Shown in pieces: positions 18,825 to 29,965 of a stretch of 64,000 nucleotides of DNA. The notes beneath the pieces were generated by a model, which saw nothing but the letters and a program-made list of their open reading frames with translations, was not told the DNA's origin and did not search any database. The DNA lies in assembly GCA_021741355.1 (NCBI GenBank), contig JAIOXZ010000006.1, positions 62,001-126,000 on the forward strand. The letters run 5' to 3'. The position numbers and the translations under genes are program-made. This DNA is from Caulobacter sp. Lineage in GTDB: Bacteria; Pseudomonadota; Alphaproteobacteria; Caulobacterales; Caulobacteraceae. Each line of letters begins with the position of its first letter. The stretch's first letter is position 1.

Positions 18825-19547
18825 CTATGCAGCTTCGGAAATGACGGTGTGGACGCCCTCGGCGCGCAGCACCTTCATCAGATTGCCCCGTTCGCGGATC
18901 GAGAAGACCACGATGGGGATGCCGTTCTCGCGCATCAGGCTGATCGCCGAGGCGTCCATGACCTTGAGGTCGCGGGACAGCACGTCGTGATAGGTCAGCC
19001 GGTCAAAGCGTTGAGCGGATTTGTCTTTCTTCGGATCGGCGGTGTAGACGCCGTCGACGCTGGTGCCCTTGAACAGGGCGTCGCAGTTCATCTCCGCCGC
19101 GCGCAGGGCCGCCCCGCTGTCGGTGGTGAAGAACGGATTGCCGGTGCCGGCGGCGAAGATCACCACCCGGCCCTTTTCCAGATGGCGTTCGGCGCGGCGG
19201 CGGATCAGCGGCTCGCAGACGGTCGGCATCGGGATGGCCGACTGAACCCGGGTGGAAACGCCGATGCGCTCGAGCGCATCCTGCATCGCAAGGGCGTTCA
19301 TGACGGTCGCCAGCATGCCCATATAGTCGGCGCTGGCCCGCTCCATGCCCTTGGCCGCGCCGGCCAGGCCGCGAAAGATGTTGCCGCCGCCGATCACCAG
19401 ACAGAGCTCGATGCCGCTGTCGGCCACCTGCTTGAGGTCCTGGGCGACCGCCTCGACGGTTTCCATGTCGATGCCAAAGGCGGAATCGCCCATCAGCACC
19501 TCGCCGGAGACCTTCACCAGAATTCGCTTGTAGGTCTTGGTGGGCAT
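18825..19547 (-). CDS. pyrH: Uridylate kinase (UMP kinase)
   Basis: Phosphorylates UMP to UDP; hexameric, of the amino acid kinase fold. The 240-residue product starts '[20 protein letters not shown]', with '[20 protein letters not shown]', '[20 protein letters not shown]', '[20 protein letters not shown]', and '[11 protein letters not shown]'. The ATG at 19545-19547 is chosen; the frame extends 13 codons further but the family starts here. It heads the pyrH-frr-uppS-cdsA-dxr-rseP-bamA-skp-lpx series, separated from tsf by a terminator-like hairpin. Confidence 0.96.
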   Translation of the reverse strand: MPTKTYKRILVKVSGEVLMGDSAFGIDMETVEAVAQDLKQVADSGIELCLVIGGGNIFRGLAGAAKGMERASADYMGMLATVMNALAMQDALERIGVSTRVQSAIPMPTVCEPLIRRRAERHLEKGRVVIFAAGTGNPFFTTDSGAALRAAEMNCDALFKGTSVDGVYTADPKKDKSAQRFDRLTYHDVLSRDLKVMDASAISLMRENGIPIVVFSIRERGNLMKVLRAEGVHTVISEAA

Positions 19548-19593
19548 GGTTTTCCGGCGGCTTCGCGAGTCAGATGCATTCAACATAGACCAA

Positions 19594-19623
19594 GGGCGCC
19601 CCCGGCGTCAGCCGGGAGCGCCC
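19594..19623 (-). terminator. Strong hairpin after tsf, likely terminator
   Basis: On the reverse strand GGGCGCTCCCGGC, loop TGAC, GCCGGGGGCGCCC forms a near-perfect 13-bp stem starting 24 bp after the tsf stop, followed by TTGGTCTATGTT. The U-tract is weak, so termination efficiency is inference. It separates rpsB-tsf from pyrH. Confidence 0.6.
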
Positions 19624-19646
19624 TCTTCAGGTCATCAGAGGCGAGA

Positions 19647-20582
19647 TCAGGCGCCGCCGGTCATCGACGCCACTTCGGCGGCGAAGTCGGAGACTTCCTT
19701 TTCCACGCCTTCGCCGAGGGCCAGGCGGATGAAGCCCTGCACCTTCAGCGACGAACCCAGTTCCTTGCCGGTCGCTTCGACCAGCTGCTCGACGGTCTGG
19801 TCCGGGTTCATGACGAAGGCCTGCTTCAACAGCACGACTTCCTCGTAGAACTTGCGGATCCGGCCCTCGACCATCTTCTCGACGACCGACTCGGGCTTGC
19901 CCGAGGCCAGCGCCTGTTCGGTGAAGACGGCGCGTTCGCGCTCGACGTTGGCCTGGTCCAGGTCATCGGTCGACAGCGACAGCGGGTTGGTCGCGGCCAC
20001 GTGCATGGCGATCTTGCGGCCCAGCTCCATGATGGCCGCCTGGTCGCCGGCACCCTCGATGGCCACCAGCACGCCGATCTTGCCGAGTTCCGGCGCGACG
20101 GCGTTGTGGATGTAGGCGCCGATGGCGCCCTCGGCCACGACGAAGCGCTTCGAGCGGCGCACCATCATGTTCTCGCCGATCGTGGCGATCAGCTGGGTGA
20201 CCATCTCGCCGATGACTTCGCCGTCAGCCGTCTTGGCCGCGGTGATCGCCTCGACGCCGTCGACGTCCAGACCGGCCTTGGCCGTGGCCCGGGCGGCGTT
20301 CTGGAACAGCTCGTTGCGCGCGACGAAGTCGGTCTCGGCGTTCAGCTCGATGACGGAGGCGGTCATGCCCTTGCCGTCGTTGCGCGTGGCGATGGCCACG
20401 AGGCCTTCGGCGGCGGCGCGGTCAGCCTTCTTGGCGGCCTTGGAGAGGCCCTTGGCGCGCAGCCAGTCGATCGACGCTTCCATGTCGCCGTCGTTTTCGA
20501 CGAGCGCCTTCTTGCAGTCCATCATGCCGACGCCGGTCTTCTCGCGCAGGTCCTTGACCAGCGCAGCGGTGATTTCCGCCAT
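19647..20582 (-). CDS. tsf: Elongation factor Ts
   Basis: Nucleotide exchange factor for EF-Tu. The 311-residue product opens '[20 protein letters not shown]' with the family signature '[20 protein letters not shown]' and '[15 protein letters not shown]'; later '[15 protein letters not shown]' and the coiled-coil dimer region are present. AGGAGG lies just upstream of the ATG. It follows rpsB after 96 bp, the usual pair. Confidence 0.97.
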   Translation of the reverse strand: MAEITAALVKDLREKTGVGMMDCKKALVENDGDMEASIDWLRAKGLSKAAKKADRAAAEGLVAIATRNDGKGMTASVIELNAETDFVARNELFQNAARATAKAGLDVDGVEAITAAKTADGEVIGEMVTQLIATIGENMMVRRSKRFVVAEGAIGAYIHNAVAPELGKIGVLVAIEGAGDQAAIMELGRKIAMHVAATNPLSLSTDDLDQANVERERAVFTEQALASGKPESVVEKMVEGRIRKFYEEVVLLKQAFVMNPDQTVEQLVEATGKELGSSLKVQGFIRLALGEGVEKEVSDFAAEVASMTGGA

Positions 20583-20618
20583 ATCATGTCCTCCTGAGTT
20601 GGGACTTATAGGGTCGCG

Positions 20619-20638
20619 GCCCGGCCTTACGACCGGGC
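20619..20638 (-). other. Hairpin in the rpsB-tsf spacer
   Basis: GCCCGGTCGTAAGGCCGGGC on the reverse strand forms a 6-bp GC stem (GCCCGG/CCGGGC) between the rpsB stop and the tsf ribosome binding site. No U-tract follows. It could slow or partly terminate transcription between the two genes, or be an RNA processing point; nothing in the sequence decides this. Confidence 0.35.
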
Positions 20639-20678
20639 TGCGAAAACGGTGTGACGCTGAGATCCCCGAAGGGACCGA

Positions 20679-21575
20679 TCAGCTGGCGGCGGGTTCTTCC
20701 GGAGCGGCTTCAACAGCCGCTTCGGCCGCCACGGGGGCTTCGGCCGGAGCCTCAACCGGGGCCGCGACGGCCTCCGGTTCAGCGGGGGCTTCAGCAGCAG
20801 CGGGAGCGGGCTCCGGCGTAAGCTCTCGGGCGAGCGTCGGCTCGACCGGGGCTTCCGAGGCGCCGATATCGACGCCGCTGGCCACAACGCCGGCGGCCAT
20901 GCCGTCGAGCACCGAGTCGGCGATCAGATCGCAGTACAGCAGGATGGCGCGCGCGGCGTCATCGTTGCCCGGGATCGGATAGGTGATGCCGTCGGGGTCG
21001 CAGTTGGTGTCCAGGATCGCGATGACCGGGATGTTCAGCTTGCGGGCCTCGAGGATGGCGATCGCTTCCTTGTTGGTGTCGATCACGAACATCAGGTCGG
21101 GAATGCCGCCCATGTTCTTGATGCCGCCCAGGCTCAGCTCGAGCTTGTCGCGCTCGCGCGTCAGCTGCAGCAGCTCCTTCTTGGTGCGGCCTTCGCCGCC
21201 GCCGTCCAGCACGCCTTCCAGCTCGCGCAGACGCGAGATCGAACCGGAAATGGTGCGCCAGTTGGTCAGGGTGCCGCCGAGCCAGCGGTGGTTCACATAG
21301 TACTGCGCGCAGCGCTTGGCGGCCGTGGCCACCGGATCGGAGGCCTGACGCTTGGTGCCGACGAACAGCACGCGCCCACCGGCAGCCGCGACTTCGCGGA
21401 CCTTCACGAGGGCTTGGTGCAGCAGCGGGATCGACTGCGACAGATCGATGATGTGGATGTTCGAGCGCGAGCCGAAGATGTAGCGGTCCATCTTCGGGTT
21501 CCAGCGGTGCGTCTGGTGGCCGAAGTGGGCGCCGGCTTCAAGCAGCTGGCGCATGGAGAACTCGGGGAGAGCCAT
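20679..21575 (-). CDS. rpsB: 30S ribosomal protein S2 with long acidic Ala/Pro-rich tail
   Basis: The first 240 residues are a complete S2: '[20 protein letters not shown]' at the start, '[20 protein letters not shown]', '[13 protein letters not shown]', '[20 protein letters not shown]', and '[20 protein letters not shown]'. Residues 241-298 form a tail made almost only of Ala, Pro, Glu and Val, which extends beyond the bacterial core; such tails occur in other alphaproteobacterial S2 proteins. The ATG at 21573-21575 agrees with the family start. Confidence 0.97.
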   Translation of the reverse strand: MALPEFSMRQLLEAGAHFGHQTHRWNPKMDRYIFGSRSNIHIIDLSQSIPLLHQALVKVREVAAAGGRVLFVGTKRQASDPVATAAKRCAQYYVNHRWLGGTLTNWRTISGSISRLRELEGVLDGGGEGRTKKELLQLTRERDKLELSLGGIKNMGGIPDLMFVIDTNKEAIAILEARKLNIPVIAILDTNCDPDGITYPIPGNDDAARAILLYCDLIADSVLDGMAAGVVASGVDIGASEAPVEPTLARELTPEPAPAAAEAPAEPEAVAAPVEAPAEAPVAAEAAVEAAPEEPAAS

Positions 21576-21617
21576 GTGGTCTTGTCCTTTTTCCGGTTAT
21601 CGCCTCCGCGGACAAAC

Positions 21618-21634
21618 CCCTGGAAACTCCAGGG
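21618..21634 (-). promoter_or_regulatory. Hairpin in the rpsB leader
   Basis: A perfect 7-bp stem with a 3-base loop (CCCTGGA-gtt-TCCAGGG) lies about 43 bp upstream of the rpsB start on the coding strand, between the presumed promoter and the ribosome binding site. Ribosomal protein S2 autoregulates its mRNA in several bacteria, so a leader structure is plausible, but this hairpin is not matched here to a known S2 leader motif. Confidence 0.35.
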
Positions 21635-21735
21635 ACCGGAACGGACTGAGCAGGATTTCTCCCCACCCGGCCCGAACGTCCACGTGCGTGATGAGGCGCG
21701 CATGTAGGGGATGAAGGGCGGAAATGCAAGCGGGG

Positions 21736-21930
21736 TCAGGTCTTCTGGTCGCTATCCAGAACCGGAAACATCTCCTCGAGTTCGCGATCGGAGTACTGGC
21801 CGATCACGCTCCTGAGTGCATCCTCGTAGCCGCGGGCCCCGCGCTCGAAGCCGGCAACCTGCGTGCCGGCGCGTTCCAGGTGCTCGATCCAGCGCCGGAC
21901 GCGCGCCTTCCTTGCCCTTTCCGCTCCCAT
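21736..21930 (-). CDS. Small hypothetical protein, 64 residues
   Basis: The ATG at 21928-21930 follows GAGGCGAG about 7 bases upstream, and codon use (G/C third positions, no rare-codon runs) looks like the neighbouring genes. The product is basic in its first third ('MGAERARKARVRRWIEHLER') and acidic at the end ('SDRELEEMFPVLDS'), helical throughout, with no membrane segment. I do not recognise a family. It lies upstream of rpsB and downstream of the IS110 region; the gene could be an intact small ORF or the remainder of a longer gene cut by the insertion. Confidence 0.5.
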   Translation of the reverse strand: MGAERARKARVRRWIEHLERAGTQVAGFERGARGYEDALRSVIGQYSDRELEEMFPVLDSDQKT

Positions 21931-22102
21931 ACGGTTCTCGCCTCGACAGAAATCAGGTTGGTGATGATACGCCCTGAAGACCTTGATGGAATTGGAGCTC
22001 CGGGCGGAGACCTTCGTCAAGGACCGCTTCGCGGCCGCGCAGCGGCGGGCCCGCCGGGCCCGTCCTCGTATGATGGACAAGCGGTCGGATCGTGAGGTTT
22101 GA

Positions 22103-23406
<1,304 letters not shown>

Positions 23407-23430
23407 ATCTAGAGGAAAGGCTCAGAAGCC

Positions 23431-26400
23431 CTAAACATCCTCAAGATACGCCACCCCCGGCGCGGTCTTCAGCGCGCCCCGCAGCGACGCATCCAGCGTG
23501 TAGAACCCCGGCAGCTTGACCTCGACCTCGCGGCCGCCGCCGAGGCCGGCGACGAGCACCACCTCCCCGCCCCGCTGGGCAGAAGCGACCGACAGCCGCT
23601 TCTTCAGCGCCTCGATCTCCATGGAGTGCGGCGAGACATGGACCCGCAGGCTGGCGGCGACCGACTCGATGGCCTTGTCGATCGGCTCGGCGTCGTCGCC
23701 GAAGAAGCGCACCTCGCCGTCGCGGGACTTGGCGCGGACCTTGATGGCGACGGCCTTGCCGGGCTCGAGAATGTCGCGGCAGCGCTTGAGCGCCTCGGGC
23801 GGAAACAGCACCTCGTACTCGCCCGTCGGATCGGACAGGGAGACGAAGGCGAACCGCTCGCCGCTCTGCTGGGTGCGTTCCTGGCGACGGCGGACCATGC
23901 CGGCCATGCGGAAAGCCTCGGTCCCCGCCTCGGCCTGGGGAATGGCGTCACTGAGCATGGTGGTGCGGCGGCGGCGCAGCACCTCGACCATGTCCTCCAG
24001 CGGGTGGCCGGTCAGGTAGAAGCCGACGGCGGCCAGTTCCTCGTCGAGCCGGCGGATCTGGTCCCAGGGCTCGGTGCGCGGCAGGCGCGGCCGCGAGGCG
24101 TCAGGCTGTTCGCCGCCGAACAGGCTGACCTGGGCCGAGGCGCGATCGGCGGCCAGGCTCTGGCCGTGCGCCACCAGCACATCGGCGGCCTCGACAATCT
24201 GCGCCCGGTTGGGGTGGATGCTGTCGAAAGCCCCGGCGCGGGCGAGGCTCTCCAGCGCCCGCTTGTTCACCTGGCGAGGATCGACCCGCTCAACGAAGTC
24301 GAACAGGTCGCGGAAGGGGCCGCCCTCGGCCCGCACGGCGGCGACATGCTCCATGGCCGCGAAGCCGACGTTGCGCACCGCACCCAGCGCATAGAGCACC
24401 TCGCCGTCCTCGACCTCGAAGTCGGCGCTGGAGCGGTTGATGTCCGGCGCCCGCACCTTGACCTGGAACTTGCGCGCGTCCTGGTAGAATACCGCCAGCT
24501 TGTCGGTGTTGCTGAGGTCGAGGCTCATCGAGGCCGCGAGGAACTCAACCGGCGTATTGGCCTTCAGCCAGGCCGTTTGATAGGCGATCAGCGCGTAGGC
24601 GGCGGCGTGCGACTTGTTGAAGCCGTAGCCGGCGAACTTCTCGACGTGTTCGAATATGGCCCCGGCCTTGTCGCCGTCGACGCCCCGCTCGATGGCGCCG
24701 GAGACGAACCGAGCCTTCTGCTGGTCCATCTCCTCCTTCTTCTTCTTGCCCATCGCCCGGCGCAGCATGTCGGCTTCGCCGAGGCTGTAGCCGGCCAGCA
24801 CCTGGGCGATGCGCATCACCTGTTCCTGGTAGACGATGACGCCGTAGGTCTCGCTCAGCACCGCCTCGAGGGACGGGTGCATGACGTCCATCGGCCGGCG
24901 ACCGAATTTCGTGTCGATGAACAGGTCGATGTTGTCCATCGGGCCCGGCCGGTAGAGCGAGATCAGGGCGGTGATCTCCTCGATCGTGCCCGGCCGCATC
25001 TTGCGCAGGGTGTCGCGCATGCCCTGGCTTTCCAGCTGGAACACCCCGACCGTCTGACCCGACGCCATCAGCTCGTAAGAGGCGGTGTCGTCCAGCGCCA
25101 GCTTCGCCAGATCGATCGCCGCGCCGCGCTTGGCCAGGTGCTTCACCGCCCGGTCGAGCACCGTCAGGGTCTTGAGGCCGAGGAAGTCGAACTTCACGAG
25201 GCCAGCCGCCTCGACCCACTTCATGTTGTACTGGGTCGCCGGCAGCTCTGACCGCGGATCCTTGTAGAGCGGCGTCAGCTCGATCAGCGGCCGGTCGCCG
25301 ATCACCACCCCGGCGGCGTGGGTCGAGGCGTTGCGGTACAGTCCCTCCAGCCGCAGGGCGACCTCGAGACACTGGGCGACCGAAGGGTCGTCGTCGCGCG
25401 CCTGGCGCAACCGCGGTTCGAGATTGATCGCCTGGGCCAGGGTCGTGGGGTTGGCCGGGTTGTTCGGCACCATCTTGCAGAGCCGGTCGACGAGGCCGAG
25501 CGGCAGCTGCATCACCCGGCCGACGTCGCGCAGCACGGCCCGCGCCTGCAGGGTGCCGAAGGTGATGATCTGGGCCACGCGCCCGACGCCATACTTGTCC
25601 TGCACATACTCGATCACCTCCTCCCGCCGCTCCTGGCAGAAGTCGATATCGAAGTCGGGCATCGAGACCCGCTCGGGATTGAGGAACCGCTCGAACAGCA
25701 GGCCGAACCGCAGCGGGTCCAGACCGGTGATCGTCAGCGCCCAGGCGACCAGCGAACCGGCGCCCGAGCCGCGGCCGGGGCCGACCGGAATCCCCTGGGC
25801 GTTGGCCCATTTGATGAAGTCCGACACGATCAGGAAGTAGCCGGAAAAGCCCATCGTCTGGATGACGCCGATCTCGCGCTCCAGCCGCGCCCAGTAGTCC
25901 GCCTCCGGGGCGGCCAGCTCCAGACCTTCGAGCCGCATGCGCAGCCCCTCGGCGGCCTGCCAGGCCAGTTCGGCATTCTCGTCGCGCCCGGCCGCGGTCG
26001 GGAAGCTCGGCAGGATCGGATCGCGCTTGCTCACCATGAAGGCGCAGCGCCGCGCGATATCGATCGTGTTGTCGCAGGCTTCCGGCAGGTCCGAGAACAG
26101 CGCCCGCATGTCGGCGGCAGACTTGAACCAGTGCTCGGCCGTCACCCGCCGCCGCTCATCCTGGCCGATGTAGGCGCCGTCGGAGATGCACAGCAGCGCA
26201 TCGTGCGCGTCATACATGTCGCGCTTCGCGAAATAGACGTCGTTGGTCGCCACCAGCGGGACGTCGTGCTCGTAGGCCCAGTGCACCAGCCCGGCCTCGG
26301 CCGCCGCCTGCTCAGGCAGGCCGTGACGCTGCAGTTCGACATAGAAGCGGTCGCCGAACACCCGCGCCATCTCGGCGAGAGCCACAGCGCCCTCCCCCGT

Positions 26401-26880
26401 CTTGCCGACCGCGAACAGCGGATCGACCGGGCCATCCGTCCCGCCGCTGAGCAGGATCAGGCCCTCGGAATGGGCGACGACCTTTGACCAGGCCACACAG
26501 GGTTCAGTGACGCCGTCATTGTCCAGATAGGCGGCCGACGACAGGGCCGAGAGATTGAGATAGCCGGTCTCGTTCTGCGCCAGCAGCACGACGGTCGGGG
26601 TCCGCGCCCAGCGATGCGCCTGCCCCTCGCCGATCCCCGTCACCGGCAGGGCGCAGCCGATCAGCGGCTGCACACCCGATTCCTTGGCCGTTACGGAAAA
26701 TTCAAGGGCGCCGAACAGATTGGCCCGATCCGTGACGGCCACGGCCGGCATGCGGGCGGCTTCCGCCATCTTGCCGACCGCCTCGGCCTTGATCGCCCCT
26801 TCGAGCAGGGAATAGGCCGACCGGACCCGCAGATGAACGAACCCGCCATCGGCGCCGCTCCCTGCCTTGTCCCGCGCCAT
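23431..26880 (-). CDS. dnaE: DNA polymerase III subunit alpha
   Basis: Replicative polymerase, 1149 residues. The N-terminal PHP domain begins '[20 protein letters not shown]' with '[16 protein letters not shown]'. The C-family polymerase core has '[16 protein letters not shown]' and the catalytic Asp pair in '[12 protein letters not shown]', '[20 protein letters not shown]', and '[11 protein letters not shown]' plus '[20 protein letters not shown]'. HhH and OB domains follow at about 830-1080. Length and the full PHP/OB architecture point to DnaE1, not the SOS paralogue ImuC/DnaE2. It stands alone, 103 bp downstream of the sidA-like gene on the same strand. Confidence 0.96.
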   Translation of the reverse strand: MARDKAGSGADGGFVHLRVRSAYSLLEGAIKAEAVGKMAEAARMPAVAVTDRANLFGALEFSVTAKESGVQPLIGCALPVTGIGEGQAHRWARTPTVVLLAQNETGYLNLSALSSAAYLDNDGVTEPCVAWSKVVAHSEGLILLSGGTDGPVDPLFAVGKTGEGAVALAEMARVFGDRFYVELQRHGLPEQAAAEAGLVHWAYEHDVPLVATNDVYFAKRDMYDAHDALLCISDGAYIGQDERRRVTAEHWFKSAADMRALFSDLPEACDNTIDIARRCAFMVSKRDPILPSFPTAAGRDENAELAWQAAEGLRMRLEGLELAAPEADYWARLEREIGVIQTMGFSGYFLIVSDFIKWANAQGIPVGPGRGSGAGSLVAWALTITGLDPLRFGLLFERFLNPERVSMPDFDIDFCQERREEVIEYVQDKYGVGRVAQIITFGTLQARAVLRDVGRVMQLPLGLVDRLCKMVPNNPANPTTLAQAINLEPRLRQARDDDPSVAQCLEVALRLEGLYRNASTHAAGVVIGDRPLIELTPLYKDPRSELPATQYNMKWVEAAGLVKFDFLGLKTLTVLDRAVKHLAKRGAAIDLAKLALDDTASYELMASGQTVGVFQLESQGMRDTLRKMRPGTIEEITALISLYRPGPMDNIDLFIDTKFGRRPMDVMHPSLEAVLSETYGVIVYQEQVMRIAQVLAGYSLGEADMLRRAMGKKKKEEMDQQKARFVSGAIERGVDGDKAGAIFEHVEKFAGYGFNKSHAAAYALIAYQTAWLKANTPVEFLAASMSLDLSNTDKLAVFYQDARKFQVKVRAPDINRSSADFEVEDGEVLYALGAVRNVGFAAMEHVAAVRAEGGPFRDLFDFVERVDPRQVNKRALESLARAGAFDSIHPNRAQIVEAADVLVAHGQSLAADRASAQVSLFGGEQPDASRPRLPRTEPWDQIRRLDEELAAVGFYLTGHPLEDMVEVLRRRRTTMLSDAIPQAEAGTEAFRMAGMVRRRQERTQQSGERFAFVSLSDPTGEYEVLFPPEALKRCRDILEPGKAVAIKVRAKSRDGEVRFFGDDAEPIDKAIESVAASLRVHVSPHSMEIEALKKRLSVASAQRGGEVVLVAGLGGGREVEVKLPGFYTLDASLRGALKTAPGVAYLEDV

Positions 26881-26983
26881 GGCGCCATCCCTTCAGATTA
26901 CCGCGCCGCGCCATTCGGGCCGGGCGTCAAACGAGTCACTTCACGGACAATCGCCCGTGCGGCGCTCGCATTCCAGCGGCAAG

Positions 26984-27073
26984 TCAGGCCACAACGTAGG
27001 CGACCGAGCACATCATCCAGACAAAGCCGACGACGGAGGCCAAAGCGAGGGATTCACGAGCGATGCGGGCCAT
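26984..27073 (-). CDS. sidA: 29-residue inner-membrane peptide, SidA-like SOS cell-division inhibitor
   Basis: An ATG at 27071-27073 with a perfect AGGAGG (27079-27084) 5 bases upstream opens a 29-codon frame ending TGA at 26984-26986. The product has a short charged head ('MARIARES') and one hydrophobic helix containing '[18 protein letters not shown]'. In Caulobacter crescentus, SidA is a 29-residue membrane peptide induced by DNA damage that blocks division through FtsW/FtsN, and from memory its gene neighbours dnaE, as here. The LexA-box promoter just upstream supports the assignment. Size, topology, position and regulation agree; identity by alignment was not tested. Confidence 0.8.
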   Translation of the reverse strand: MARIARESLALASVVGFVWMMCSVAYVVA

Positions 27074-27103
27074 TCGAGCCTCCTCAATTCAAGTTGCCCG
27101 TTT

Positions 27104-27133
27104 GTTCTAATTCCTGTTTTGTTCTCACGTCAA
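27104..27133 (-). promoter_or_regulatory. SOS-type promoter of the sidA-like gene with LexA box in the spacer
   Basis: On the reverse strand TTGACG (27133-27128) and TAGAAC (27109-27104) form -35 and -10 elements 18 bp apart. The spacer contains GAAC-N7-GAAT (27124-27110), which is ATTC-N7-GTTC on the forward strand: one mismatch to the alphaproteobacterial LexA consensus GTTC-N7-GTTC. The predicted start would leave a ~25-base leader carrying AGGAGG. Bound LexA would occlude both elements. The same site lies about 30 bp upstream of the divergent VOC gene. Confidence 0.72.
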
Positions 27134-27154
27134 GCCAATTCGGAGAACGCCGTC

Positions 27155-27589
27155 ATGGACCAGCGCCTGAGCCTCATCACCCTTGGAGTCAGCGATCTCG
27201 CCCGCGCCCGCGCGTTCTATGAGGACGGTCTGGGCTGGGCGCCGCTGTCGGCCGAGCCGGAGATCGTCTTCTACCAGCTGGCGCCGGGCGTCGGCCTCGC
27301 ACTGTTCCCCCGCGACGACCTCGCAAAGGATGTCGGCGAGCCCCTCGCCGCCCCGGGCAGCGCCATCACGCTGGCGCTCAACGGGCGATCCGTCGTCGAG
27401 GTTGATCAGACCTACGCCCAGGCCATCGCCGCCGGCGCGCGGGCGGTCAAGGCGCCCGCGCCGGTCTTCTGGGGCGGATACTCAGGCTATTTCGCGGACC
27501 CCGACGGCCATCTCTGGGAACTCGCGCACAATCCGTTCTGCGAGATCACACCACGCGGGGAGACGCTTTTTTCCGGCCCGTCGGCGTAG
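27155..27589 (+). CDS. VOC (glyoxalase/dioxygenase fold) family protein
   Basis: 144 residues with two beta-alpha-beta-beta-beta modules: 'LSLITLGVSDLARARAFYED' at the N-terminus and 'FWGGYSGYFADPDGHLWELA' at the C-terminus, the usual glyoxalase/bleomycin-resistance layout. One metal-ligand-like Glu is present in 'HLWELA'; the substrate is unknown. The ATG at 27155 follows GGAGAACGCC. It diverges from the sidA-like gene and shares the intergenic region with the LexA-like box, so damage-responsive expression is possible but unproven. Its last 44 bp overlap a convergent ORF. Confidence 0.85.
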   Translation: MDQRLSLITLGVSDLARARAFYEDGLGWAPLSAEPEIVFYQLAPGVGLALFPRDDLAKDVGEPLAAPGSAITLALNGRSVVEVDQTYAQAIAAGARAVKAPAPVFWGGYSGYFADPDGHLWELAHNPFCEITPRGETLFSGPSA

Positions 27590-27902
27590 GATCACCGGTG
27601 TTCATCGGCGGCTGGTGCTGGCCGACGATGTCGGCATGCTCTTCACGGCGGACGACGCCGGTGATGTTCAGCCGCGCGAAGATCTCGGTGGCGCCGAAGC
27701 CGGACTGGGCCTCGTCCCAGGTCTCGAACACACTGCGGTGCAGGCTGTCGGTTTCGCCGGCGTAGACGATCACCGGCGCGTCGCCGTTCCAGTGCACATA
27801 GATGAAGTTTGCGCCGCCCGGCGGAACCGGCCGCAGGTCTTCGAGCGCCTTGTAGCGGTAGAGGTTGCCGGACAGGCCGGCGATATCGAGGTGGCGGGTC
27901 AA
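27546..27902 (-). CDS. GIY-YIG-like hypothetical protein
   Basis: 118 residues. The stretch 'NFIYVHWNGDAPVIVYAGET' resembles the first two strands of a GIY-YIG nuclease domain (IYV ... VYAGET), followed by an Arg/Glu-containing helix region 'LHRSVFETWDEAQSGFGATE' and 'LNITGVVRREEHADIVGQHQ'. The canonical GIY and YIG triplets are not exact (IYV, VYA), so nuclease activity is uncertain. It overlaps the 3' end of the VOC gene on the other strand by 44 bp, which is unusual in this window. It starts 91 bp from the lolD stop. Confidence 0.6.
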   Translation of the reverse strand: MTRHLDIAGLSGNLYRYKALEDLRPVPPGGANFIYVHWNGDAPVIVYAGETDSLHRSVFETWDEAQSGFGATEIFARLNITGVVRREEHADIVGQHQPPMNTGDPTPTGRKKASPRVV

Positions 27903-27993
27903 GTTACGCTCCCAGCCGATGAAACAGGAACTGTCGTAAGACCCGGCGATCTGGGCGAAAGCGGGGCGCTGACGAAAGCGTGAGGTGGACGGA

Positions 27994-28678
<685 letters not shown>

Positions 28679-28686
<8 letters not shown>

Positions 28687-29965
28687 AACGCAGGGCCTCG
28701 ACCGGATCGATGCGTGAGGCCCGCCAGGCCGGCGGCAGGGTGGCGACAAAGCTCATGAACAGCGACCAGCCGGTGATGATGCCGACCTCGCTCCATTCGA
28801 TCTTGGCCGGGACGTGGGTCAGGAAATAGATGTCGGCGTTGAACACATTGGCGCCGGTGACCCATTCGACGGCCTTCTGGATCGCCTCGATGTTCATGCA
28901 GAAGATCACGCCCATCAGCAGGCCGGCGACTGTGCCGGCGACGCCGACCGCTGCGCCGGACATGAAGAAGATGCGCATGATCGCGCCCTGCCCCGCGCCC
29001 ATGGTGCGCAGGATGCCGATGTCGCGGCCCTTGTTCTTCACCAGCATGACCAGACCGGAGATGATGTTCATGGCCGCGATGGCGACGATGAACATCAGGA
29101 TCAGACGCATCGCCGCGCGCTCGACCTGCAGCGCCTCGAAGAAGCTTTGGTTCTTCTGGGTCCAGTCGGTGACGGCCGAGCCGGGCCCGGCCGCGACGGT
29201 CAGCAGCGGCTTGATGTCTTCGACCGCATCGGGGTCGTCGAGCATGATCTCGATCGCGTCGACGCTGGTGTCGCGGCCGAAGAACAGCTGGGCCTGGGCG
29301 AGAGGCATGTAGATGAAGGCCTGGTCGTATTCGCTCATCCCGACCGAGAAGATGCCGCCGATCGTGTAATCCTTCTGCGTTACGCTGGTGCCGAAGGCGG
29401 TCGACGACCCGGCGGGCGAGATCAGGGTGACGGAGTCGCCGGGGGCGACGCCGAGGCTGGCGGCCAGCCGGTCGCCGAGCAGGATCAGGTCGCCGCCGTA
29501 GTCACCCTGGCCGAAGCCGTCACGGGACCCGGACTTGATGTTGTCCGAGACGATCGTCGTGGCCTTCAGGTCGGCCGGGGTCACCCCGCGCACGATGGCG
29601 CCGGCGATCTGGTTGGGGCCCAGCACCATGGCCTGGCCCTCGACCACCGGGATCACCTGCTTGACGCCGGGCACGGCGCGCAGGCGGGTGACGATCGCCG
29701 TCCGGTCCGGACTGTTGAGCGGTGCGCCGGTGACATAGGCGTGGCCGTTGAAGCCGAGAATCCGGTCGAGCAGCTCGGTGCGGAAGCCGTTCATCACGCT
29801 CATCACGACGATGAGCACCATCACGGCCAGCATGATGCCGATGAAGGAGATCAGCGAGATCAGCGCCACGCCGCCATGCTTGCGCTTGGCGCGCAGGTAA
29901 CGGGCGGCGACGGCCCGTTCCCACAGGCCGAACGGCGGCGCGACGGAGCCGGCGGGCTGGGTCAC
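28679..29965 (-). CDS. lolC: Lipoprotein-releasing ABC transporter permease, LolC/E family
   Basis: 428-residue membrane component of the Lol exporter. One N-terminal helix ('[20 protein letters not shown]'), a large periplasmic domain (about residues 50-280), then three C-terminal helices ('[20 protein letters not shown]' onward) match the FtsX/LolC fold. Many alphaproteobacteria have a single hybrid permease (sometimes called LolF) instead of separate LolC and LolE; no second permease gene is seen here. Its start overlaps the proS stop (ATGA at 29962-29965). Confidence 0.93.

Noticed and set aside
21986..22102. Forward 38-codon ORF beginning MELELRAETFVKDRF, upstream of the IS110 transposase
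   Set aside because: Weak ribosome binding site and no recognised family; may be a gene fragment or lie in the IS left end. Not supported enough to annotate.
23431..26880. dnaE considered as the SOS polymerase DnaE2/ImuC because of the nearby LexA box
   Set aside because: Length and complete PHP and OB domains fit replicative DnaE1, and no imuA/imuB neighbours are present; the box serves the sidA-like gene.
27104..27124. GTTC...GTTC at 27104 and 27121 as a perfect LexA site
   Set aside because: The spacing between these two is 13 bases, not 7; only the 27110-27124 pair (ATTC-N7-GTTC) has the right spacing, with one mismatch.
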